From Poronia punctata (Eukaryota; Ascomycota; Sordariomycetes; Xylariales; Xylariaceae): DNA of 18,602 bases. The position numbers were made by a program, and so were the translations under genes. The stretch covers positions 1 to 18,602 of the forward strand of contig MU401885.1 of assembly GCA_022579005.1 (NCBI GenBank), given 5' to 3'. Position 1 is the first letter of the stretch. Each line of letters begins with the position of its first letter. Shown here piece by piece: positions 11,246 through 18,602 of the stretch. The notes beneath the pieces are model-generated. The model saw only the letters and a list, made by a program, of their open reading frames with translations. It searched no databases and was not told the DNA's origin.

Positions 11246-11351
11246 ATTGTTGCCGGTTATTTGCTTAGTAATTATAAACTATGCTTAGTTTTTAGTTTAA
11301 ATCCTTTTATTAAATATTGTATTATAACTTAAAAATATAAAAACAAAAAAG

Positions 11352-11574
11352 TATAAAAGTTTAAGCAATAAAGTAGTTATAAGGTAATGTTGCTAGCAAT
11401 TTTAAAAACTAAATATATTAAATAACTTTTGTTTAGTTAGCTAGGTAAGTAACTAAACTAGCTAAAAAGATTAAAAAAAGTGTAACTAGCAAAGCCTTAG
11501 CTATTAGTTAGCGTAGCTTTAGCCAATAGGTGGTCTGTGCGCAAATAGCTTCCTTAGCTAGGTGCCCTGTTACA
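11352..11574 (-). repeat. Element 1 5' LTR (223 bp)
   Basis: On the minus strand it begins TGTAACAGGGCACC and ends CTTTTATA (ACA to ATA by transition). It aligns without gaps to 4202-4424. At ten positions it has A where the other copy has G; all its losses relative to that copy are G to A on the plus strand. It is among the most G+C-rich stretches in the window, with intact GCGCA, GGTGG and CpG sites, so it suffered less mutation than the internal region. The element promoter should lie here, but no convincing TATA box survives. Confidence 0.95.
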
Positions 11575-11579
11575 ATAAA
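11575..11579. repeat. Target-site duplication, right copy (ATAAA)
   Basis: These are the same five bases as 4197-4201, directly after the right LTR end. They mark the integration of element 1 into element 2. Confidence 0.75.
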
Positions 11580-13502
11580 AACGTAATAAGCTAACTAATA
11601 AAGTATAAAAATAAAACTAGTTTTAATATAAAAATTACTATTATAATAATAGCTAGAACTAAAATTAACATTATTAGCTTAAAAGATAGGCTAAATTTAA
11701 AAAAACTAAACTTTAACGCTAATTTAATAAGTAAGTAAAATAACTACGTACTTAAAACTTTAAGTTTAAAAATAAAGTTTATATAGTATAAAATAAAATA
11801 AATAAAAAAACTTAAAAAAAATAGCTTTAATAAAATAGCTACTTTTTTTAAAAAAAAGGTTTTAAATAAAAAAAATAAATAAGTATATATTTTTTATAAG
11901 CTAAAAAATAAAAATAATTATAACTATTTACTAGACTTTAAACTAGTAAATATAATTAAATTAGCATTTTTTGCTTTTAAATATTGCAAAACATGCTAAA
12001 AATGCTATATTTTATTTTTGTTATAAAACTAATGTATAAAATACGTAATAAAAAATTTATATTATTTATAAAAAACTTTTAAAATAGTATATTATAGCTT
12101 AATAATTAAAAAGATTTTAAACAATAATTTAATTTTATTATAATTATTATTAAAAAAATCGTTTTTAATTATAAAATATATAAAATTTAAAAATAAAACA
12201 TATATAAACGCTAAGCTAAAAATATACTAACTTTGTACTACTTTTTTTAAATATATATATATAAAGCTTTAAGCATAATTTTTATATTAAAATTATATGT
12301 TTATAATATATGCTAACTTAAAAGCATTAAATAATATAGTAAGCTAAAAGTTTTTAAATAAATTAAGCGTTAAATACTAAATAAAATAAGCATAAATTTT
12401 TTTAAAATATAAAAAAATTAAAAAATTAATTATTTTAGCTATAAAAGCTATATTTTTGCTTTAAATTTAATTAAATATAAAATTAAAAGTTAGTATATTT
12501 ATTATAGTATAGCTATATAAAAACTTAAAACTACAAATTTTGCTAAAAACACTATAGTATAATAAATATAAAGTAATTATATATACTTTATACTAATGCT
12601 TATACTTAAAATTAGTATTTAGTATAAAAATACTTATATTTATTTATTATAAATTTTTTTTTATTTAATAAAAACTTATAATATAAATAAATATAATAAT
12701 ACTTTTATATATAATAATAATAATTTTTATAAAGTACGTTACTTTGCTAAATAACTACTACTTAAAATATAAACAACAATACTTATTTATAAAAAATATA
12801 TTAAATATAATAAACTTAATTTTAAAACTATAATTAATATAAACTTTAGTATATAAAAACTGCACTAATTTTATAATTAAGCTATATTAAAACCTTTATA
12901 TTAGTACTATTAAAAATTTTAATATAAATAAAATAAAATAAATTAACTAAATAAATGCTTATATAATTACTATAGCTAATAGCTATAAAAATATAGGTTT
13001 AGTATTTAACTTTATAAATAAAATACTTTACTTTTTTAAAATATTAATTTGTAAAATAAATAAAGTATAGAACTTAATTATATAAAAAAACTATAACTTA
13101 CTACTAAAACTTTTATATATACTAAATAATATTAAAACTAGCTTAACTAAAATTAAAAATATTTTATATATTTTATTTAAATATAAAATATATATATTAA
13201 AAAAAAACCTTAAATATATAACTAAATTTAAATATATTTTAAAAAAATATAATATGTAAAAAAATAAAAAAATTATTTTAATACTAAAAAATAAAAAGTT
13301 TAAAGTTAATTTAGTATAAAGCTAGCAATATTAATAAAAACGTATTAAACTATATAAACTAAAAATTAAAAATTAATAAATACTTAATAAAATATTTAAG
13401 AATTTTTACTAATAAAATAAATTATACTAAATAAAAAAACTAAGTTTTTTTAAATACTTTATTTTTATATTATAAAAAATTGTTAAAAAAAAACAAAAAA
13501 GC
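11577..13502 (+). pseudogene. Element 2 gag and protease region, RIP-degraded
   Basis: One plus-strand frame runs from the insertion site of element 1 into the RT at 13503 with no net frame change. Its first 130 codons read as a Lys/Asn/Leu-rich helical peptide that would be strongly acidic before G-to-A mutation, typical of gag. At 11985-12044 there is Cys-x2-Cys (11985, 11994), then FLL*N, a further Cys (12033) and TAC (12042, His or Cys before mutation). This resembles the Cys-x2-Cys...F-x-S-x-N-x-L-x2-His zinc fingers of some fungal gypsy polyproteins. Protease motifs could not be placed. TAA and TAG interrupt the frame often. Confidence 0.6.
11985..12044 (+). other. Zinc-finger-like motif in element 2 gag region
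   Basis: Cys codons lie at 11985, 11994, 12003 and 12033, with TAC at 12042. The pattern is Cys-x2-Cys-x12-Cys-x2-Tyr, where the Tyr can derive from His or Cys by one transition. It is in frame with the RT. It could be a C2H2 finger or a four-Cys zinc ribbon, binding RNA or DNA. Cys codons are rare in this sequence, so the cluster stands out. Confidence 0.4.
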
Positions 13503-13840
13503 TAAGTAGTTATAAATTTATAATTTTTAAATAATATAATAATACTAAATATATACTTTATACTTTACTAAAAAAACGTAATTATAAACTTTAAAAATAA
13601 AAGGTTTATTTTTATATTTAACGTAATATTTTTTTTTTACTAATTACTAATATACTTAAAGTATAAAAACTAAATAGTAATAATGTTACTATAAAAGCTA
13701 AAAGTTTTAAGCATAGCTTTTATAAAATTTAAAAATAGCTTAGCTTATAGCTAATAATTTATAAATTAAAAATTAAAACAATATAAAAATTACTACTGTG
13801 CTTATATAAACAATATAATTATTTTTAGCAATATAGCTAA
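13503..13840 (+). pseudogene. Element 2 reverse transcriptase, catalytically dead
   Basis: The plus-strand frame reads VVINL*FLNNIII, the decayed form of VVxDLRxLNxIxI (13506-13544). A YPLP-like segment reads YFILY. FNVIFFFY*LLIY at 13617-13655 is the decayed D-A-x-SFFYQ-x-L block. NSLAYS follows near 13734-13751. The active site CAYINNIIIFS lies at 13797-13829, so YIDD has become YINN (Asp codons AAC 13809-13811 and AAT 13812-13814). Two His-type positions then read YCKYL. All differences are transitions. The block order and spacing match the palm and fingers of gypsy RTs of the SFFYQ type. Confidence 0.92.
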
Positions 13841-15142
13841 AAAATATTGCAAGTATTTAAAAAAAAATTTAACTTTATTTTAAAAAATTAAGCTAGCTTT
13901 ATTACTTATAAAGTTATTTTATAAATACTTTAAAGTTAAACTTTTTAGCTTAAAAGTTAACAAAACTAAAGTATTAATAATTAAATATAAAATAAAAGCT
14001 ATTAAAAAAATTAAAATGCTAAATAATTTAAATAACTTAAAAATATATATTAAAATAATAATATAGCTATATAAATATATTTTATAGTTTTAATAAAAAA
14101 TTAAACTTTTATAATAATAAAAAATAGTAATGTTAGCAAAAAAATAAATAAATAATAAGATTTTATAAAAAAGTCTTATAAATTAAAAAAAATAAATATT
14201 AAAAAAAATATTTAATTTAACTTTAAAAAAAAAATAAAGTTTTTATATTATATAAAAAAACATTTATAAAGCAAATTACTTTATATACTAGGACTATAAT
14301 AAATAAGTTTTTTTTAAAATTAATACTTTTATAAAAAAAGGTTATAAAGTAATAATATTTTATTTTAATAATTTTTAAAATAAAAAACTTATTAATACTA
14401 ATAATATATAATTAATTAAATATTTTAGTAAAATTTTAATAATATTAAAAAAAAATACTATATAACAAAACTTAAAGTATTTTGCTTTATATAGCTTTAT
14501 AAACAACTTAAGCTATACTTATAATTTTATAAATATTTAATTATAGTTTTTATAAACTATTAAGTAATAAAAGGTATAGTAAACTAAAAAAACTTTATAA
14601 TAATAAACATTATTAAAATAAATTTAAAATTAATATAAGCTTTAATTTACTTTAAGTAGTATAAGCTTAATATTTAGCATATTTTAAGTAAAGTAAACTT
14701 AGTATTTAATATATTATTTTAACTATTAATAATTTTAAACTACTAAAATAAAAAAATAAAATTTAACTTTTTAAAAAATATTTTTAACAACGTTTTATTA
14801 AAATATATATATACTACTTATAATATAAAACTATTTAAAAAATATTAAAAAAAGTTAATTTAAAGATATAAAAAGAACTTATAAATAAAAAAAGTCTTAT
14901 AAGCCTTATAACTAAAAAATCTAATTTTAAAATTTAAGTTTTAAAAAATTATAAAAAGTTTTTTATACTATACTTTAAAAAAATAACTCTTATAACTAAT
15001 TATTTTTAAAAACTGCATATTTAACTTACTATATAAAATATATAATTAAAAACACTACTTTAGTATAAAAAAAATAGCTTAAAACTTAAAATAATATAGT
15101 ATTAAAAACTTAGCTTATAAACTAAAAAAATATATTTAATAC
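13841..15142 (+). pseudogene. Element 2 RT thumb, RNase H and integrase N-terminus, degraded
   Basis: This 1.3-kb stretch links the RT active site to the integrase Cys pair, and its length fits an RT thumb, RNase H and HHCC domain. I could not place an RNase H DAS motif with confidence. The RT upstream and the integrase downstream are in different plus-strand frames, so at least one indel, or an odd number of small ones, must lie here. Confidence 0.55.
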
Positions 15143-15575
15143 TGCTTACAATGCTTAAAAAATAAAACTAATAAATTTAAATTATTTAAATTTTTAAAAC
15201 TAATTAAAATACTTAATATTTTTTACTATACTATAATAATAAACTTTATTATTAAAATGCTTATAGTTTTTTTATAAAGTATATTTTAGTAAATTGTAAG
15301 CTATACTATATATAACTATTTGCTAATAGTAATTTGCAAATTTAGCAAAAAAACAATTTTTATTTTTAAAAATATTAAATATATAGTATTAAAATAAGCT
15401 ACTATACTTTTAAAAATCTTGTTGCTTTATAAATAAAAAATGCTTAGTTAAATTATTTTAAATAAAAACCTTAAATTTATATTTAAACTTTAAAAAATAA
15501 TATTTGCAAAATTAATAATAAAACTAGCAAAATTTATAATATACTATTTTTAAATAAATAAATAATTAAAAAAAA
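15143..15575 (+). pseudogene. Element 2 integrase (gypsy type), catalytically dead
   Basis: The Cys pair survives as CLQC (15143-15154), followed by KNKTNKFKLFKFL, the decayed KxKPFGxL linker. Asp1 in the TITMDFI motif is AAC (15242-15244). A decayed LLVVxCKFSK segment reads LLIVICKFSK near 15320-15350. Asp2 of ISDRD reads ILNKN with AAT at 15461-15463. The HPQTDxQxER block reads YF*INK*LKK with the Glu codon AAA at 15569-15571. Asp2 and Glu have exactly 35 residues between them, as in element 1, and 72 lie between Asp1 and Asp2. Each active-site change is G to A on the coding strand. Confidence 0.92.
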
Positions 15576-18157
15576 AATTAAAATATAAAAATAATAATAT
15601 AATACTATTACGCTATATTAAACCTTTTATAAATAAATATTATTATTTTATTATAATATATGCTTAATAATTTTAAGCAAAAAATAATAAGCTGCTTATT
15701 AAATAAAATTATGCTTAGCTTTAAGCTAAAAAACGCTATATTTTTAAATTATACTTTTTTAAATATATTAAACTATAACGTTTAATAAAATTTATATTAA
15801 AAAGATGCTTAAATAGTAATAAACTTTATAGTAGTAAATATAAAAATTTAATATAATAAAATAAAAATATATTATAAATATAATATAAGCAATAAAGTAT
15901 ATTTAAAACTTTATAAAAAATACTATTTTTTTAAAAAGCTACTTTATAAATAATTATAATAAAAAGTTAAGCTTTTAACTATAATTTATAAAGTAAAAGA
16001 CTTTATATATAAACTAAAATTTTTATAATATTAAAAAATATATAAAGTTATATTTATTATATATTTATACTTAGCACTAAAAAAATAAAATTTATTTTAT
16101 AAATAAAAACCGGTTTTAAAATAAATTTATATAAATAAAAACAATACTAAATAAAAATCTTATAAAATTAAAAAGCTTATAATATATAAAACAAATAAAA
16201 CTAAAGCTTATATAATATTAAAATATTTAGTTTATTAAAAAAAATACTTATTAATTTATAATTTATAGTACTTTAAAAAAATCTTAATATAAAATGTAAG
16301 TAAGTTAGTAAATAAATATAATATAATATATTTTTTTATACTATAAAAATTAAAAAGCACTACTAAAAAATGTATATTTTATAACTTTAACTTACTAAAT
16401 TAACTAAATTTAAATAAATAAAAGTTAGTATAAGCTATTTTTAAAACTAATATATAAGTATATATATTATAATAAAAAAATATATAAGTATATTATAAAT
16501 TTTGCTAAAAAAGAAAAAAATATAAAACTAAATATTTTTATATTAGTATACTATATACTTAATTTAAAGCTTTATATTTTAACTATATTTTACTACTATT
16601 TTTAAAATATAACTATATTTTATAGTTAATATAAGCATAATAACTAAAGAATCTAGTATTATGTTTTTAAATACTTAATTTTTATAGGTAATAAATATAA
16701 AAGTTACTTTAAACTTTTAAGCAAAGTATAACTAAGTATATATAAAGGTTAATTTAGCATATATAATAATGCTTTAAAAAACTTTAACTATTATTATAAC
16801 TTTATTAAAAAAACGTAATATATGCTTAAATAATTATTTTAAAATTAATAAAAATAAATATAATATAAACTAAGCATTTTTTAAATATTAAATTTAAGTA
16901 ACTAAAAATATTAGCTTTAAGCTATATATAAAACTAATAATAGTTATAATATATTTTATAACTTATAAGCTAAAAGCTAAATAATTTAATAACTTATTAT
17001 AAACTATAGTTATTAAAAAACTAAACTAAGCACTTGCTAAAAGTAATAAACTTAAATAAGTAAACAACGCTTAAATTTTATAGCTAATATTTAACTTTAA
17101 AAAATTAAAAGCTTTAAAAATTATAGGAGATTTTATAAATAATTTAAGCATAATGCTTAAAAATATTTAAACAAAACTAACTAATATAAGTTTATTTTAG
17201 CTACTTAAAAACTTTAAGTAATATATAATCTTTAAATGCTAAAAATAGTAAGCAGATTATTATAAGTTTAAATATTGCTTAGTAGTACTTATAATATTAA
17301 GTTTAAAAATAATTTAAAACAAGCTAACTACTAAGCTATTAACTACTAAGTTAAAAATAAATATAAATAATAAAAAATTGTTAAAACTAGGTTAAATAAC
17401 TTTTATAAAAAAAAAACAAACTAAAAATAAGTATAAAAAAGCTTTACTAAAAAACTTAAACTTTTTAATAAAATTAAAAAAAAAGATTTTTAAAAAACTT
17501 TAAGTTATAAAAATAATTGCAAAAAATAAAGTAAAAATTAACTTAATAGCAATAACTAGTAAGTATAAATTAAAAAAAGCAGCTATAAAACTGTTATAAA
17601 TTTTAACGTTATTATATAAAAAAAAGTATAAAGTATATAAAAAAGCTAAGCTTAATTTTAAAAACACTAAAGCATTTAAAAAATATAATAATAACTATAT
17701 TAACTTATAAGCTAAATACGTACTTAAATAAAGATTAAATGTACCTATTTTAGTATTAGCAATAAAGGTTTTTAATAATTTTATTTAAAAATATAAAAAT
17801 ACTTTAAACAAGGTTATAAAATATACTAATAAACTTGTAAAATATATAACTAATGTAAATATAATTATTATAAAACTAAAAACCTAAATTTAAAAGCTTA
17901 AAAACGCACTAGCTAATAAGCATACTTAAAACAAAGCATAAAATTATATAAAATTTAAAAAAAAAAACTAAAAATAATAAACAAACCTTTTATAAAAATT
18001 AAACTAATTTTTTAAAGTTAAATTACTAGTGCACTTTTAAACAAAATTCTAAGGATTGTAATATATAGCTTTTATAAACAATAGCTTTTTAGCTTTTATA
18101 AACGCTAAATATAACAAAAAAAACAACATAAAAACAAGAACGTTTTTATTTTTTTTT
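15576..18157 (+). pseudogene. Long 3' internal region of element 2, possible extra coding sequence
   Basis: About 2.6 kb lies between the integrase catalytic Glu position and the polypurine tract, where an integrase C-terminus and chromodomain would need about 0.5-0.8 kb. From about 16922 to the polypurine tract, one plus-strand frame, the same as the integrase frame, reads as a helix-rich peptide. It has many GCN and GTN codons, TAA or TAG stops and no TGA. Around 17690-17950 it looks like a coiled coil that would be acidic before G-to-A change (for example KLKNALANKH near 17898-17927). I do not recognise the product. Stop density alone does not separate this from chance in such AT-rich DNA. 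It could be a C-terminal extension of pol, a separate 3' ORF, or noncoding. Confidence 0.4.
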
Positions 18158-18169
18158 AAAAGGGGGCAG
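18158..18169 (+). other. Polypurine tract of element 2
   Basis: AAAAGGGGGCAG is the only G5 run in this AT-rich neighbourhood and directly precedes TATTAATAGG, a TG-to-TA decayed LTR start. Position and strand agree with the plus-strand RT and integrase upstream. Confidence 0.75.
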
Positions 18170-18200
18170 TATTAATAGGTTTATAAACCATTTATATAAT

Positions 18201-18240
18201 ATAGCTATCTAGTAAATTTTATAGCCATCTAGTAGATCTT
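18201..18240. repeat. 20-bp tandem duplication in LTR
   Basis: ATAGCTATCTAGTAAATTTT (18201-18220) is followed directly by ATAGCCATCTAGTAGATCTT (18221-18240). Three positions differ, all transitions, with the first copy carrying T or A each time. It is a small U3 repeat, possibly a duplicated regulatory site, hit unequally by mutation. Confidence 0.85.
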
Positions 18241-18252
18241 ATTACATAACCT

Positions 18253-18268
18253 AAGGTTATAAAACCTT
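18253..18268. repeat. Inverted repeat AAGGTT-ATAA-AACCTT
   Basis: Perfect 6-bp arms surround a 4-bp loop, within the LTR and 2 bp after the decayed TCACGTGACC motif. It could be a protein-binding site or chance. Confidence 0.5.
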
Positions 18269-18424
18269 AAATAGATCTTAAGATAAAACCTTTAGATTTA
18301 TAGACCTACTGTTAGAACTAGCAGAATGGCTAAATTGTATATATTAATTAATATATGCATAAAGAGGTAAAACTTTTTCTTTTTGCAAAATTTGCACATA
18401 TTAAATAGGTAGGGAAAAACCCTT

Positions 18425-18432
18425 TATAAAAG
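18425..18432 (+). promoter_or_regulatory. TATA box (TATAAAAG) in element 2 LTR
   Basis: TATAAAAG lies about 255 bp into the LTR, next to AAACCC and AGGACC, and is followed by a T9 tract and TAGTAGTCTTTACTA. This is the layout expected for the element's RNA polymerase II promoter, with transcription starting a few tens of bases downstream. TATA-like strings are common in such AT-rich DNA; the G+C-richer surroundings make this one more credible. Confidence 0.45.
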
Positions 18433-18602
18433 GACCTTTTTTTTTATAGTAGTCTTTACTATAGCTATATAACTTTTACTATATAGGCAGTATATTAATT
18501 TTTATTTTTTTATAACTTATTAAATTTAATATACCTTTTTAAAATAAGCTAATATACTAGTTTATTTTATAGCTATAAATAATACTTTTATTTTATAGTA
18601 TT

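Larger units (their letters stand above)
4202..11574 (-). mobile_element. Element 1: complete Ty3/gypsy LTR retrotransposon, RIP-inactivated, minus strand
   Basis: The element is 7373 bp with two 223-bp LTRs, a 5-bp target duplication and a 6927-bp internal region. Orientation comes from minus-strand protein motifs in gypsy order: gag (about 11245-10028), RT (9068-8739), RNase H (about 8315), integrase (7170-6729), then a polypurine tract at 4438-4425 next to the 3' LTR. RT before integrase makes it Ty3/gypsy rather than copia. RT, RNase H and integrase share one minus-strand frame, with no net indel over 2.3 kb. Stops and lost active-site residues are all explained by transitions. It sits inside element 2 in opposite orientation and is therefore the younger insertion. 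No primer-binding site could be recognised next to the 5' LTR. Confidence 0.93.
11575..18602 (+). mobile_element. Element 2: Ty3/gypsy LTR retrotransposon, plus strand, RIP-inactivated, split by element 1
   Basis: A second gypsy element on the plus strand is shown by an RT at 13503-13840, an integrase at 15143-15575 and a polypurine tract plus LTR start at 18158-18170. The RT carries a decayed SFFYQ-type motif, seen in many fungal gypsy polyproteins and absent from element 1, so the two belong to different lineages. Its 5' part lies left of 4197, because element 1 is inserted in its gag region. The plus strand is A-rich here and T-rich in element 1, in line with the opposite orientations. The 3' LTR runs towards or past the window edge, and no 5' LTR was found. 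Confidence 0.85.
18170..18602 (+). repeat. Element 2 3' LTR, left part at least
   Basis: It starts TATTAATAGG (TGTTAATAGG before mutation) after the polypurine tract. It is richer in G and C than the internal region. It contains a 20-bp tandem pair (18201-18240), TTACATAACC at offset 72, a 6-bp inverted repeat (18253-18268) and a TATA box at 18425-18432 followed by a T tract. These are the parts expected of U3 and the start of R. The right end is not clear and may lie near 18500 or beyond the window. No second copy was found upstream, so LTR identity rests on context. Confidence 0.65.

Noticed and set aside
11352..11574. Reading element 1 as plus-strand, with the A-rich run before 11352 (AAAAACAAAAAAG) as its polypurine tract.
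   Set aside because: RT, RNase H and integrase motifs all read on the minus strand in the right order, and a tract with GG touches the other LTR.
1..18602. Mitochondrial genome or AT-rich bacterial, plasmid or apicomplexan DNA, given the base composition.
   Set aside because: No intact genes, tRNAs or rRNAs are present. The transition-only LTR differences and Ty3/gypsy motifs point to RIP in a fungal nuclear genome.

Overview
The window is extremely AT-rich (roughly 15-20% G+C by eye) on both strands. I found no intact gene of any length. The surviving signals are retrotransposon relics whose copies differ only by C-to-T and G-to-A transitions. This is the signature of repeat-induced point mutation (RIP) in a filamentous ascomycete (Pezizomycotina), in an AT-rich, gene-free block of a nuclear chromosome. 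I cannot name the species.

Layout. (1) 1-2855: heavily degraded, unclassified repeat sequence that ends in a purine tract and a possible LTR start at 2868. (2) 2868-3290: a less degraded island with an intact GTCACGTGAC palindrome, CpG sites and two sets of 18-bp tandem repeats. (3) About 3300-4196: probable 5' part of a plus-strand Ty3/gypsy element, called element 2 here. (4) 4202-11574: a complete Ty3/gypsy element on the minus strand, called element 1. It has two 223-bp LTRs and a 5-bp target duplication (ATAAA). Its internal order read on the minus strand is gag, RT, RNase H, integrase, a long 3' region, polypurine tract. (5) 11575-18157: element 2 resumes on the plus strand, with a gag-like region carrying a zinc-finger-like motif, RT (YINN, from YxDD), integrase with exact D-35-E spacing, and a 2.6-kb 3' region. 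(6) 18158-18602: polypurine tract and the 3' LTR of element 2, which has a TATA box and internal repeats.

Element 1 therefore lies inside element 2, in opposite orientation: a nested insertion, followed by RIP of both. Every active-site acid I could locate in the RTs and integrases has become Asn or Lys, so neither element can encode active enzymes. Two points go beyond an ordinary RIP graveyard. Both elements carry over 2 kb between the integrase catalytic Glu position and the polypurine tract, more than an integrase C-terminus plus chromodomain needs. Also, the candidate LTR start at 2868 and the element 2 LTR share landmarks at nearly the same offsets although they are clearly different families.
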